A stretch of DNA of 64,000 nucleotides from SIG587 sp045544035 (GCA_045544035.1 JAZPYE010000018.1:54087-118086), one strand, 5' to 3'. Numbered from the stretch's first letter, positions 40,939 to 50,395 are shown. Numbers and translations: made by a program. Notes: generated by a model not told the origin, from the letters alone.

Positions 40939-41987
40939 AAGATTTCCTCCACAGTTTTAATGAGAATGTCCATTTGTTTTTTAGTGCCAATGGTAATGCG
41001 CACAAAATCTTTAATTCGCGGGAGTTTAAAGTGGCGAACAAGAACGCCTCTTTCTTTAAGCCTTAAATAAAGCTCCTCGCCGCCTATTTTATCGCTTTTG
41101 GCAAAAATGAAATTTGCCTTAGAATCGGTTAAATAAAAGCCTAAATTCTTTAAAGCATTGGCGGTGTATTCACGGTTTTTAATAATGGTCTCGCAGTTTT
41201 TTCTCACCTTTTCCTCGTTATCTAAAGTGGCAAGACCTGCCGCAAGGGTCATAGAGTTAACGTTATATGGGTTGGTTGAGTACCTTATTGTGTTTAAATC
41301 CCTAATAATCTCCTTTGAGGCAATACCGAAGCCTAATCGGCCGCCTGCAAGACTTCGTGATTTCGAAAAGGTCATTGTAACAAGGAGATTATCGTATTTT
41401 TCTATGAGTTTTACCGCCGAGTTTGCGCCAAAATCAACATAGGCCTCATCGATAACAACGATATTGTTTTCATTTGCTTTAAGGATTTGCTCAATCTGGT
41501 CAAGGGTTAGCGCAATTCCCGTTGGGGCGTTGGGGTTGGCAATAAAGATAGTTTTATTAAGCCCTAAATAATCGTTTATGTCAATAGTAAAATCATTTTT
41601 TAAGGGAATTTCCTCAAAGGGCACACCATTCACTGCCGCAAAAACGGGATAAAAGCCGTAGGAAATGTCGGGTGCGGCGGCGCCTGTGTTTTCATCGCAA
41701 AAGGCCATAAAGGCAAAGTTCAAAACCTCATCCGAGCCGTTGGTGACAATGATGTTTTCGTTTTTCACGCCGTAAATCTCGGCAAGTTTTGAAACGAGTT
41801 TTTTACATTCGGGGTCACTGTAAAGATTAAGTTTTTCGGCCGCCTGTTTTGCCGCCTCGACAACATTTTTTTCGGGCGCAAAGGGGGATTCGTTGGTGTT
41901 AAGCTTAATATATTTCATATCCTGCGGCTGTTCCCCCGGTGTGTAAGGGGTTAGGGTGTTAAACCTACTGCTGAAAAATTTACTCAT
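40935..41987 (-). CDS. hisC: Histidinol-phosphate aminotransferase
   Basis: The 350-residue class I aminotransferase has LNTNESPFAPEKNVVEA (about 29-45), FIANPNAPTGIALTL (about 153-167), the PLP lysine in TFSKSRSLAGGRLGFGIA (about 207-224) and a C-terminal arginine segment VRHFKLPRIKDFVRITIG. It converts imidazole acetol phosphate. It overlaps hisD by eight bases and hisB by four. Confidence 0.95.
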   Translation of the reverse strand: MSKFFSSRFNTLTPYTPGEQPQDMKYIKLNTNESPFAPEKNVVEAAKQAAEKLNLYSDPECKKLVSKLAEIYGVKNENIIVTNGSDEVLNFAFMAFCDENTGAAAPDISYGFYPVFAAVNGVPFEEIPLKNDFTIDINDYLGLNKTIFIANPNAPTGIALTLDQIEQILKANENNIVVIDEAYVDFGANSAVKLIEKYDNLLVTMTFSKSRSLAGGRLGFGIASKEIIRDLNTIRYSTNPYNVNSMTLAAGLATLDNEEKVRKNCETIIKNREYTANALKNLGFYLTDSKANFIFAKSDKIGGEELYLRLKERGVLVRHFKLPRIKDFVRITIGTKKQMDILIKTVEEIL

Positions 41988-43263
41988 TTTCTTCCTCTAA
42001 TCTTATAACGGCGCTTTTGGCGTGGGCCGTAAGCCCCTCCTTTTTGGCAAAGAATTCAACATCATAGGCAATGCTGCCAAGCGCCTCTTTAGTAAAATAG
42101 GTGTACTGCGTTTTTTTGACAAAATCATCAACCGATAAGGGGGATGAGAATTTTGCCGTGCCCGAAGTTGGCAGGGTGTGGTTGGGGCCTGCCATATAAT
42201 CGCCCAGTGCCTCGGGGCAGTTTCTGCCCATAAAAATGCTGCCTGCGTGGCGAACTGCATCAAGGTAATGGAAGGGGTTGTCCACACAAAGCTCCAAATG
42301 CTCGGGAGCGATTTCGTTGGCAATTTCAATAGCGGTTAAAAGATTTTCGGCCACAATGATTTTGCCGTTGGCATCAATGGAAGCGCGGGCAATTTCCTTT
42401 CTCTCTAAAAGGGGAATTTGCTTTTCAAGCTCCTCGCTTACAGCTTTTGCCAAAGCTTCGCTGTCGGTAACTAAAACTGCGCTTGCAAGCTTATCATGCT
42501 CGGCTTGGGAGAGTAAATCGGCGGCAACGCAGCGGGGGTTTGATTTGCCATCAGCCACAATTAAAATTTCACTGGGGCCCGCAATCATATCAATAGAAAC
42601 GGTGCCAAAAACCTGTTTTTTAGCCTCTGCCACAAAGGCGTTGCCGGGGCCTACGATTTTATCAACCTTTGGAACACTCTCGGTGCCGAAGGCTAAAGCG
42701 GCAACGGCCTGGGCGCCGCCAACCTTAAAGATTTTATCAATGCCTGCAACTGCGGCGGCGGCTAAAATAGCAGGGTTAACCTTGCCGTTTTTCTGGGGTG
42801 GGGTAACCATAACAACCTGTTTAACCCCTGCGATTTTTGCAGGAATGGCATCCATTAAAACGGTGGAGGGGTAGGCGGCGGTTCCTCCCGGAACATAAAG
42901 ACCTGCGGCATCAACGGGGGTGATTTTTTGACCCATTATAACGCCATTTCCTTCATCAATAACAAAGGGCTCTCGCACCTGCATTTTATGGAATTTTGTT
43001 ATGTTTTCGGCGGCGGTTTTAAGAATTTGCAAAAATTCGGGCTCAACAATGCCTAAAGCCTCATCAATTTCTTCTTTTGTAACGGTTAAACTATCAAGTT
43101 TTGCGCCATCAAATTTTTCGGTGTAAGCGTAAAGCGCCTTATCGCCGTTTGCCTTAACATCGGCTAAAATTCCGCTAACAATACCGCTAACATCAAATTG
43201 AGGGGTAACACGGGCGAAAATTTCAGCGGCCCCAATTTCTCCGTATTTCATAATTTTAATCAT
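41980..43263 (-). CDS. hisD: Histidinol dehydrogenase
   Basis: The product is 427 residues from ATG 43263, nine bases after GGAGG; the frame extends to 43290 inside hisG. It carries the family motifs VPGGTAAYPSTVLMDAIPAK (about 126-145), VGPGNAFVAEAKKQVFG (about 205-221), IAGPSEILIVAD and QAEHDKLASAVLVTD with a zinc ligand. GDYMAGPNHTLPTSGTA lies near the end. It oxidises histidinol to histidine in two steps. It overlaps hisG by eight bases. Confidence 0.96.
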   Translation of the reverse strand: MIKIMKYGEIGAAEIFARVTPQFDVSGIVSGILADVKANGDKALYAYTEKFDGAKLDSLTVTKEEIDEALGIVEPEFLQILKTAAENITKFHKMQVREPFVIDEGNGVIMGQKITPVDAAGLYVPGGTAAYPSTVLMDAIPAKIAGVKQVVMVTPPQKNGKVNPAILAAAAVAGIDKIFKVGGAQAVAALAFGTESVPKVDKIVGPGNAFVAEAKKQVFGTVSIDMIAGPSEILIVADGKSNPRCVAADLLSQAEHDKLASAVLVTDSEALAKAVSEELEKQIPLLERKEIARASIDANGKIIVAENLLTAIEIANEIAPEHLELCVDNPFHYLDAVRHAGSIFMGRNCPEALGDYMAGPNHTLPTSGTAKFSSPLSVDDFVKKTQYTYFTKEALGSIAYDVEFFAKKEGLTAHAKSAVIRLEEENE

Positions 43264-43900
43264 TTCTGTTTTCCTCCAGAATTTTGCCAAGGCCTTTGAC
43301 TAAGGCATCGATTTTTTCGTTTTTAAACTTGTAGCTTGCCTTATTTGCAATGAGCCTTGCGCTTATATCCACAATGCTCTCCTTAACCTCAAGGCCGTTT
43401 TCCTTAAGGGTTGTACCCGTTTCCACAATGTCAACAATAACATCGGAAAGGTTTAAAATGGGGGCAATTTCAATTGAGCCGTTTAAATGAATAATATCAA
43501 TGTCGCGACCAAGGCAGGCATAGTAATTTTTTGCAATGTTTGCAAACTTTGTTGCAACCTTAAGGGTTTTTTTAGGGTTGTCCCTAAACTCTTTTTTAGC
43601 GGCAACCGCCATTTTGCAAACCCCTGTTTTAAGGTCTAAAAGCTCATAAACATCGGGTGAATATTCAAGCAAAATATCCTTTCCTGCAACGCCGATATCT
43701 GCGGCAGCGCGCTCAACATAAATTGCAACATCGCTGGGCTTAACCCAAAAATAGCGAATGGAAAGCTCTTCGTTTTCGAAAATGAGTTTTCTTGAATTTT
43801 CTTTAATTTCGGGGCAGGGGAAGCCTGCCTTTTCGAACATGGCATAAACCCTTTCGCCAAGTCTTCCCTTAGGTAGGGCAATGTTAAGCGTTGTCTTCAA
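43256..43900 (-). CDS. hisG: ATP phosphoribosyltransferase, short catalytic subunit
   Basis: The 214-residue protein is of the short HisG type lacking the regulatory C-terminal domain. It begins LNIALPKGRLGERVYAMFEK and has GVAGKDILLE (about 71-80) and the PRPP-binding VDIVETGTTLKENGL (about 157-171). It performs the first committed step and must pair with HisZ, which is encoded just upstream and overlaps it by 17 bases. Confidence 0.96.
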   Translation of the reverse strand: MKTTLNIALPKGRLGERVYAMFEKAGFPCPEIKENSRKLIFENEELSIRYFWVKPSDVAIYVERAAADIGVAGKDILLEYSPDVYELLDLKTGVCKMAVAAKKEFRDNPKKTLKVATKFANIAKNYYACLGRDIDIIHLNGSIEIAPILNLSDVIVDIVETGTTLKENGLEVKESIVDISARLIANKASYKFKNEKIDALVKGLGKILEENRND

Positions 43901-44963
43901 GAATGCTCACCTCCGAGCCGATTATTTTATAAACCTTGCGGCATTTAAGCTTTTCGGGAAGGGTTTTAAGGGCAGTGGCGCTTAAATTTTCGCCGTTAAG
44001 CTTTGAAATTAAATTTGAAAGGGTAACTAAATCGCTGTTTTCATCATATAAAACGGCGGCGTCAATATCAAAGGGCTGGGTTTCATTTTGCAGGTCTTCC
44101 AGCAAATCGAGATAAATCGCAAAACCTATAGCGCCTTTTTTCTTACCCATTTTATAAAGCAGATTATCATATCTGCCGCCAGATAAAATATCCTTGCTAA
44201 TGCCACTGACAAAGCCTTTAAACACAATGCCGTTATAATATTTAATGTCGTTAACAACCGAGAAATCAATTCTCACATTTTTATCAAGTCCGTTTGCTTT
44301 AAGTAAAGCACAAAGGCTTTCAAGGTCATAAAGCACTCCAGTATCAATAAGGCCGTTTAAAATGCCTTTGAGTTTACCTAAAACAGCATCGGGGCTGCCC
44401 GAAAGCAAGGCAATTTCCTTAATTGCGGCAAGATAAGCAGGGTCAATCTGACCTGAAAACTTATCAATTTCGTGGGCGCTTTTGGTGCCGATGAGCCTAA
44501 AAATTTGCTTTTTAACCTCGGCACTTTCGGTAGCTTTATCAAGAAGGGCGGACAGCACCTTTAAATCCGAAAGGTCAAGAACGCTCAGTTCACTTATTTT
44601 AAGCAGGCTTTTAACCGCCAAGGAAATCACCTCAAAGGTGAGATAAGTGTCAATGTCGCCAATGCACTCAAGACCTACCTGCATAATTTCCTTAAAGGCG
44701 CCGGTGGTCCCGCTTACGCGGTATACATTTTCATTATAATAAACCTTTTTGAGTGTGTCATCATCCTTAACATTTTTAACAATGGAAAGGGTGACATCGG
44801 GCTTTAGGGCAAGGAGTTTGCCCCCAATGTCATTAAAGGTTATAATATTATCGGAAATGAGGAAATCCTTATTTTTAACATATAAATCATATTCCTCGAA
44901 CTTGCTCATTTTAAAGCGGTTGTAGCCGTTTTGCTCATAAAGACTTGAAAGGGAAGAAAGCAT
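43884..44963 (-). CDS. hisZ: ATP phosphoribosyltransferase regulatory subunit HisZ
   Basis: The 359-residue protein resembles the catalytic core of histidyl-tRNA synthetase (LLALKPDVTLSIVKN for motif 1-2, KVYYNENVYRVSG and the EIMQVGLECIG segment, about 88-101). It lacks the tRNA-binding domain, as expected for HisZ. It forms a hetero-octamer with short HisG and carries the histidine feedback site. Its start overlaps the yerC stop (TAATG). The HisRS-like motif near residue 260 (GRYDNLLYKMGKKKGAIGFA) is retained. Confidence 0.92.
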   Translation of the reverse strand: MLSSLSSLYEQNGYNRFKMSKFEEYDLYVKNKDFLISDNIITFNDIGGKLLALKPDVTLSIVKNVKDDDTLKKVYYNENVYRVSGTTGAFKEIMQVGLECIGDIDTYLTFEVISLAVKSLLKISELSVLDLSDLKVLSALLDKATESAEVKKQIFRLIGTKSAHEIDKFSGQIDPAYLAAIKEIALLSGSPDAVLGKLKGILNGLIDTGVLYDLESLCALLKANGLDKNVRIDFSVVNDIKYYNGIVFKGFVSGISKDILSGGRYDNLLYKMGKKKGAIGFAIYLDLLEDLQNETQPFDIDAAVLYDENSDLVTLSNLISKLNGENLSATALKTLPEKLKCRKVYKIIGSEVSILEDNA

Positions 44964-45250
44964 TATTTTGTTTCCTCCTTTAAAAGCACGGCCTCGTAGC
45001 CTCCTGTGCCGTAATTAAGGCAACGGCTAACCCTGCTTATGGTGGCGGCGCTTACCCCTGTTATGGCAGAGATTTCCTGGTAGCTTTTGTTTTGCTTTAA
45101 AAGGGAGGCAACCTGCAGGCGCTGTGCCATCTCCCGAATTTCTTTAACGGTGCAAAGGTCTTCTAAAAACATATATGCCTCATCGGAGTCCTTTAAATCA
45201 ATAATTGTTTTAATAAGGCGGTCGGTGGTTTCGTTGTGCCATTTAGCCAT
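44963..45250 (-). CDS. yerC: TrpR/YerC-family regulator, probable controller of the his operon
   Basis: The product is 95 residues from ATG 45250 after GAGG. It shows the TrpR-like helical fold: LEDLCTVKEIREMAQRLQVA (about 29-48), then the helix-turn-helix SYQEISAITGVSAATISRVS (about 56-75) and CLNYGTGGYE, the family signature of YerC/YecD proteins. It is the first gene of the histidine operon, overlaps hisZ, and its own promoter contains a perfect 12-base palindrome in the spacer. Repression of the operon by this protein with histidine as co-repressor would parallel TrpR and tryptophan; that is inference. Confidence 0.9.
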   Translation of the reverse strand: MAKWHNETTDRLIKTIIDLKDSDEAYMFLEDLCTVKEIREMAQRLQVASLLKQNKSYQEISAITGVSAATISRVSRCLNYGTGGYEAVLLKEETK

Positions 45251-45282
45251 AGCAAAATACCTCACTTACAGTTGATTTCACT

Positions 45283-45311
45283 ATGATAGCACATTAGTGC
45301 ACTAAAGTCAA
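45283..45311 (-). promoter_or_regulatory. Histidine operon promoter with perfect palindrome in spacer
   Basis: On the minus strand TTGACT (45311-45306) and TATCAT (45288-45283) are 17 bases apart. TTAGTGCACTAA (45294-45305) is a perfect palindrome that begins right after the -35, and GCAC recurs just beyond it. It is the obvious operator candidate for the YerC-type protein. Confidence 0.75.
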
Positions 45312-45337
45312 GAGGTAAAATGTATTTTTTAATATAA

Positions 45338-46036
45338 TTAAAAAATACTGTTAATATCAAGGCTCAAATCGTTTAAAATAAGGCGCTCAGGCACAGCGCC
45401 CAGCAGGGGAGGAAAGCCACAAAAATTTGCGACAAGGGTGAAAAATGTCTCTTTTGCTACACCGCTGGGGCAAAGGGACTGCGCCTCGGGGCAGGAAACC
45501 GATGCTATATCTGCCCGAAATCCACCCTCACCCAAAATAAGGTCTGTATTTTTTGTTTTAAAACGGTAGGAAATGCTGCAGGTGTTTTTTGCACAAACCA
45601 CAGGGCAGGTGCCAAAAAGGGATAAAAGGTGGTCGCAATACTCCTCGTAAGAATCGGTATTATTTGTTAAAATTTTAAGGCGTGCCAAATTTTTAACCGC
45701 CGTATTGAGCTTTTGGCAGAGCCTGCCCTCGGGGTCACAAACCGTGGCCTCTCTTATTTTTTTATTTTTGCAAAGGGATAAAAACAGATTATATTCAAGA
45801 AGCTCGGCATAGTCTTTATAAAGCGTATTTGGGAGCATCTCGCCGTTTATAAAAGTGTCGAGGGGAATTTTTTTAGAAAGTTTTTTTGCCTTTTTTAAAA
45901 AACGCTTGTTATTATATGTAAGTCGGTAGAGCGAAAAAGAGATGCCATTTTCCTTTGTTTTCTCAAAATAAACCCTGTTTTTGGAATATTTTTTAAAATC
46001 TTGTTCTCTAACAATAAGGGCAAAAATTATCAGCAC
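45338..46036 (-). CDS. Conserved-looking hypothetical protein
   Basis: The frame is 232 residues with the furthest start GTG 46036, which lies too near AGGCGG for comfort; a slightly later start, for example the TTG about 14 bases on, is possible. The protein begins with a hydrophobic dipeptide-rich start (IIFALIVREQDF) and has no clear membrane segment. It has seven or more cysteines in its second half (DPEGRLCQKL, GTCPVVCAKNTC, SCPEAQSLCP) and the glycine stretch LGEGGFRAD. It ends LGAVPERLILNDLSLDINSI. It lies between the divergent his and dapF promoters. I do not recognise the family. Confidence 0.55.
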   Translation of the reverse strand: MLIIFALIVREQDFKKYSKNRVYFEKTKENGISFSLYRLTYNNKRFLKKAKKLSKKIPLDTFINGEMLPNTLYKDYAELLEYNLFLSLCKNKKIREATVCDPEGRLCQKLNTAVKNLARLKILTNNTDSYEEYCDHLLSLFGTCPVVCAKNTCSISYRFKTKNTDLILGEGGFRADIASVSCPEAQSLCPSGVAKETFFTLVANFCGFPPLLGAVPERLILNDLSLDINSIF

Positions 46037-46062
46037 CGCCTATCGAATAAATCTTTAAAACC

Positions 46063-46092
46063 TTGACTTTTCAGAGCAAATATATATACTAT
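46063..46092 (+). promoter_or_regulatory. Promoter of dapF operon
   Basis: TTGACT (46063-46068) and TACTAT (46087-46092) are 18 bases apart, about 40 bases before the dapF start. Confidence 0.55.
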
Positions 46093-46131
46093 ATTATGTA
46101 ATGTAATGCCAACATATTAAAGGTGATGAAA

Positions 46132-46968
46132 TTGAAATTTACGAAAATGCACGGTATAGGCAATGATTATATTTATTTTGACTGTACCGAAAATGTTATA
46201 GAAAACCCCGAGGAATTATCCGTAAGGCTTTCCGACCGCCACAAGGGCGTTGGGGGCGATGGCATTGTGCTTATTATGAAAAGTGACATTGCCGATTTTA
46301 AAATGAGAATGTTCAACGCCGATGGAAGTGAAGGCAAAATGTGCGGCAACGCAACCCGCTGCATTGGAAAGTTTGTTTACGATAAGGGACTTACCGATAA
46401 AAAGGAAATCACCCTTGAAACCTTGAGCGGAATTAAATATTTAACCCTTAAAACCGAAAACGGCAAGGTGAGTGAGGTCACCGTTGATATGGGAAAGGTT
46501 TCTTTTGACTCAAAGGATATCCCCATTTGTGCCGAGGGCGAGTTTGTTAAAAGGGAAATCACCGTTGAAAATGAAACCTATGAGGCAACGGGTGTTAATG
46601 TGGGCAACCCACACTGTGTTGTTTTTGTGGAGGACACCGATAATTTCCCCCTGCACACAGTTGGCCCTAAATTTGAAAACCACCCCCTTTTCCCTGAACG
46701 TATTAACACCGAGTTTGTAAAGGTTATTGATGAAACAACACTTAAAATGCGTGTTTGGGAGAGGGGAAGCGGCGAAACAATGGCCTGCGGAACCGGCGCT
46801 TGCGCTACTGCGGCCGCCGCAGTTAAAAACGGAATCTCAAAGGCGGAAACCGATATAACCGTTAAGCTTTTGGGCGGCGACCTTAAAATAGTTGTTAAAA
46901 ACGATAATACAGTGTTTATGACAGGCCCTGCCGAATTTGTTTTTGAAGGAGAACTTATCAATGGCTAA
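46132..46968 (+). CDS. dapF: Diaminopimelate epimerase
   Basis: The product is 278 residues from TTG 46132, which gives MKFTKMHGIGNDYIYF, the usual DapF start; AAAGGTG lies five bases upstream, and the ATG at 46126 abuts it. The two catalytic cysteines are in SEGKMCGNATRCIGKF (about 70-85) and TMACGTGACATAAAA (about 220-234). It interconverts LL- and meso-diaminopimelate for lysine and peptidoglycan. It overlaps dapL by eight bases. Confidence 0.96.
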   Translation: MKFTKMHGIGNDYIYFDCTENVIENPEELSVRLSDRHKGVGGDGIVLIMKSDIADFKMRMFNADGSEGKMCGNATRCIGKFVYDKGLTDKKEITLETLSGIKYLTLKTENGKVSEVTVDMGKVSFDSKDIPICAEGEFVKREITVENETYEATGVNVGNPHCVVFVEDTDNFPLHTVGPKFENHPLFPERINTEFVKVIDETTLKMRVWERGSGETMACGTGACATAAAAVKNGISKAETDITVKLLGGDLKIVVKNDNTVFMTGPAEFVFEGELING

Positions 46969-48145
46969 AATCAATCCCTATTTTTCTGATATTAAGCAAA
47001 ACTACCTTTTTGCCGAAATTGCAAAGAGGGTTAACACCTTTGCCGCCGAAAACCCAAATGCCAGCATTATTAAAATGGGCATCGGCGATGTGACTTTGCC
47101 CCTGCCTGCTGTGGCCACCGAAGCCCTTAAAAAGGGCGCCGAGGATTTAAGTAAAAAAGAAACCTTTAAGGGCTACCCCGATTACGAGGGCTATGATTTT
47201 GTAAGAAACGCCATCAGCGATTATTATAAGGAAAACGGTGCCGAGGTTCACGCTGATGAAATCTTTGTTTCCGATGGCGCTAAAAGTGACTGCGGCAACA
47301 TTGGCGATATTTTTGCTCAGGATAACACCGTGCTTGTTACCGACCCCGTTTATCCCGTTTATGTTGACACAAACCTTATGTCGGGCAGAAAGATAATTTA
47401 TGCCGATTCAAACGAGGCAAACGGCTTTGCCGCAATGCCTGATGATAATATTAAAGCCGACATTATTTACCTTTGCTCACCAAACAACCCAACGGGCAGC
47501 GCTTATAACAAAGAGCAACTGAAAATGTGGGTTGATTATGCTATCAAAAACGATGCGGTTATTATTTATGACAGCGCCTATGAAGCCTTTATCACCGAGG
47601 ATTTGCCCCGCAGCATTTACTGCATTGAGGGGGCCAAAAAGTGTGCCATTGAAATTTGCTCATTTTCCAAAACCGCAGGCTTCACAGGTACTCGTTGCGG
47701 CTACACCGTTGTGCCCAAAGAATTAGAGCGCGAGGGTGTTAGCCTCTATAAGCTGTGGTACCGCCGCCAAGCAACCAAATTTAACGGCGTTTCCTGGCCC
47801 GTTCAGTGTGCCGCCGCCGCGGTGTTCACAAAAGAGGGAAGACAGCAGGTTGAAGAAAACCTTGCTTACTACCGCGAGAATGCAAAAATCATTGCCGACA
47901 CAATGGACTCTTTGGGCATTTTCTACACAGGCGGTAAAAACTCTCCCTACGTGTGGTTTAAATGTCCCGATAATATGTCATCCTGGGAATTCTTTGATTA
48001 TATGCTGGGCAGCATCGGCGTTGTGGGCACTCCGGGGGAGGGCTTCGGTAAAAACGGCGAGGGCTTTTTCAGATTAACTGCATTTTCAAGCCGTGAAAAC
48101 ACGGTGGAAGCAATGCGTAGATTTAAGGAACTGCTGAAAAAATGA
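46961..48145 (+). CDS. dapL: LL-diaminopimelate aminotransferase
   Basis: The product is 394 residues from ATG 46961, inside the dapF 3' end. It has MAKINPYFSDIKQNYLFAEI as in DapL and the DAPAT motif GIGDVTLPLPAVATEAL (about 40-56). CSPNNPTGSAYNKEQLK follows, and the PLP lysine lies in CSFSKTAGFTGTRCGYTVVP (about 231-250). It makes LL-DAP directly from tetrahydrodipicolinate, bypassing DapC/D/E. Fusion of the dapF-dapL pair in one overlap gives a compact two-gene route. The next gene overlaps it by four bases. Confidence 0.96.
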   Translation: MAKINPYFSDIKQNYLFAEIAKRVNTFAAENPNASIIKMGIGDVTLPLPAVATEALKKGAEDLSKKETFKGYPDYEGYDFVRNAISDYYKENGAEVHADEIFVSDGAKSDCGNIGDIFAQDNTVLVTDPVYPVYVDTNLMSGRKIIYADSNEANGFAAMPDDNIKADIIYLCSPNNPTGSAYNKEQLKMWVDYAIKNDAVIIYDSAYEAFITEDLPRSIYCIEGAKKCAIEICSFSKTAGFTGTRCGYTVVPKELEREGVSLYKLWYRRQATKFNGVSWPVQCAAAAVFTKEGRQQVEENLAYYRENAKIIADTMDSLGIFYTGGKNSPYVWFKCPDNMSSWEFFDYMLGSIGVVGTPGEGFGKNGEGFFRLTAFSSRENTVEAMRRFKELLKK

Positions 48146-49524
48146 AATATTTAATTAAATTCAGAAAAACAATAATGCTCTGCGCCAAAATCCTCACCGT
48201 TTTGGCCGTGACCTGCGGCTTCGTTGAGGTATGGCAGTCGGCATACCCAAACACCCTTATGAGTGGCAAGGGAAATTACATTGTTCTTTTTATGTATCTT
48301 GTGTTGTTCGTGGTTTTTGCCAACCTTTACGGAGGTTTCAGAATTGGCATCAACCGTTTGCACGAGATTATTTACAGTCTATCTTTAGCGGTGGTTTTTA
48401 CAAACTTCATAATGTATATGGCGCTGTCACTTATTCTTGGCGACCTTATTGTGATTCCGCCCTTCCTCCTTGGAATTGTTTACCAAATCGGCGTTGTTTT
48501 CATAATGGGTTACTGTTGTAACAGAATTTATTTTTCTCTTTACACCGCGCGAAAAATGGTGGCCGTTTTTGCCGATGATGAGCAGGGCAAAACCCTTATT
48601 CGCAAAATGAGAAAAATTCCCGAACGTTTTAAAATTGAGCGCGGCGTTTCCCTTAACCGCCATTCGGTTGAGGAAATAAAAGAGCTCATTGATTCCTACG
48701 AGGCGGTTATTTTAAGCGAGTTTGAAAAATCTGTCAAGGATGAACTGCTGCGTTACTGCTACAGTAGCGGAAAGCGTGTTTATCTGCTTCCCTCCTCCAC
48801 CGATATTATTGTTAACAACTCGGCAACCATTCAAATTTTTGACACACCCGTTTTAATGTGCCGCGCCCGTGGTCTTTCAACCGAGCAGGCAATGATTAAA
48901 CGCGCAATGGATATTTTTGTTTCTGCCGTGGGCATTCTTATCACCTGGCCCATTATGCTGGGCTTTGCCGTTGCCATTAAACTTTGCGATGGCGGTCCCG
49001 TGTTCTTTAAGCAAAACCGCATAACGAAGGATGGCAAGGTGTTCAACGTTTTAAAATTCCGTTCAATGATTCCCGATGCAGATAAAAACGAGGTTAAGGG
49101 CACTGTTGACAATGATGACCGCATTACACCCGTTGGTAAAATAATGCGCCCCATAAGGGTGGATGAACTACCGCAACTATTTAACATTCTCTTTGGCGAT
49201 ATGTCCCTTGTAGGTCCTCGCCCTGAAAGAATCGAAAATGTTTATCAGTACACAAAAGCCTACCCCGATTTTGACCTGCGACACCGTGTTAAGGGCGGTC
49301 TTACGGGTTACGCTCAAATTTACGGTAAGTATAACACAAGCCCTGAGGACAAGCTTAATATGGACTTAATCTATATTGAGCAATATTCTCTTTTAATGGA
49401 TATTAAACTGATTTTAATGACAATTAAGATTTTGTTCATGAAGGAGTCTACTGAGGGCTTTACAGAAAAAAACAACGTTGTTATGAAAAAAAGCAAAAAG
49501 GAAGTTGAGTCAAATGAAATTTAA
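48142..49524 (+). CDS. Polyprenyl-phosphate sugar-1-phosphate transferase (WcaJ/CpsE type)
   Basis: The 460-residue protein has four predicted N-terminal membrane segments (about residues 12-145), a small soluble middle domain, and one more hydrophobic helix (about 257-278) entering the bacterial sugar transferase domain. That domain shows KRAMDIFVSAVGILITWPI, GGPVFFKQNRITKDGKVF, VLKFRSM, DELPQLFNILFGDMSLVGPR and KGGLTGYAQIYGKY. It loads a sugar phosphate onto undecaprenyl phosphate, starting an exopolysaccharide or glycan repeat unit. It is translationally coupled to dapL (ATGA) and overlaps the nucleotidyltransferase gene. Confidence 0.9.
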   Translation: MKYLIKFRKTIMLCAKILTVLAVTCGFVEVWQSAYPNTLMSGKGNYIVLFMYLVLFVVFANLYGGFRIGINRLHEIIYSLSLAVVFTNFIMYMALSLILGDLIVIPPFLLGIVYQIGVVFIMGYCCNRIYFSLYTARKMVAVFADDEQGKTLIRKMRKIPERFKIERGVSLNRHSVEEIKELIDSYEAVILSEFEKSVKDELLRYCYSSGKRVYLLPSSTDIIVNNSATIQIFDTPVLMCRARGLSTEQAMIKRAMDIFVSAVGILITWPIMLGFAVAIKLCDGGPVFFKQNRITKDGKVFNVLKFRSMIPDADKNEVKGTVDNDDRITPVGKIMRPIRVDELPQLFNILFGDMSLVGPRPERIENVYQYTKAYPDFDLRHRVKGGLTGYAQIYGKYNTSPEDKLNMDLIYIEQYSLLMDIKLILMTIKILFMKESTEGFTEKNNVVMKKSKKEVESNEI

Positions 49525-50395
49525 TGCAACACTTGTAGTTATGGCAGCAGGCATGGGCAGCCGCTTTGGTGGTCTTAAGCAAATCGAACCTATTGGTCCT
49601 AAAGGCGAAGCACTTTTAGACTTTTCGGTTTATGATGCAAAAAAAGCAGGCTTCACCAAGGTCGTTTTCGTAATCAAGCACGAAATCGAAAAGGACTTTA
49701 AGGAAATCGTTGGCAAACGTGTTGAAAAGGTTTTGCCCACCGAATATGTTTTCCAAGAGGTTAATGATTTACCCGAGGGCTTTACCTGCCCTGAAGGCAG
49801 AACAAAGCCTTGGGGAACAGGTCAGGCAATTCTTTGCTGTAAAGATGCAGTTCACGAGCCTTTTGCTATTATCAATGCCGATGACTATTATGGTCAAAGC
49901 GCATTCAAAAAGATTTATGACCAGCTTAAAGCAGACAGCGAAAACTACTGTGTTGTTGGTTACCGCCTTGCCAATACCTTAACCGAAAACGGCACCGTTT
50001 CAAGAGGTGTTTGCGTGGTTGAGGATGGCTTCTTAAAGAAAATTGATGAGCGCACCAAGATTAAGGACTGCAAATATACCGAGGATGACGGTGAAACCTG
50101 GGTTGAGATGCCCGAGGACACTGTTGTTTCCATGAACTTCTGGGGTCTTAATCCTGATATTTTTGCTTTGCTTGAGAGAGAATTTAAAGCTTTTCTCAAG
50201 GAAAACATCAATGTTCCCAAGAGTGAGTTTTACATTCCCATTGTTATTGGTGACCTTGTTAAAAATGGCGAAAAGGCCGTTAAGGTTTTGGTTGCCGAGG
50301 ATAGATGGTACGGTGTTACATACAAGGAGGATAAGCCTGCAGTTGTAAAGGCACTTGGCGACATTGTGGCTTCAGGCGCTTACGAAAATTTATAG
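49514..50395 (+). CDS. Sugar-phosphate nucleotidyltransferase-like protein
   Basis: The product is 293 residues from ATG 49514, after AAAGGAAG; an upstream in-frame TTG is less likely. The N-terminal NTP-binding motif is LVVMAAGMGSRFGGLKQIEP (about 5-24), and FAIINADDYYG (about 117-127) holds the metal-binding aspartates. It differs from RmlA and GalU by a compact C-terminus and DGETWVEMPEDTVVSMNFWG. It probably makes an NDP-sugar for the preceding transferase, with which it overlaps by 11 bases; the exact sugar is unknown. It ends before a strong terminator. Confidence 0.85.
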   Translation: MKFNATLVVMAAGMGSRFGGLKQIEPIGPKGEALLDFSVYDAKKAGFTKVVFVIKHEIEKDFKEIVGKRVEKVLPTEYVFQEVNDLPEGFTCPEGRTKPWGTGQAILCCKDAVHEPFAIINADDYYGQSAFKKIYDQLKADSENYCVVGYRLANTLTENGTVSRGVCVVEDGFLKKIDERTKIKDCKYTEDDGETWVEMPEDTVVSMNFWGLNPDIFALLEREFKAFLKENINVPKSEFYIPIVIGDLVKNGEKAVKVLVAEDRWYGVTYKEDKPAVVKALGDIVASGAYENL

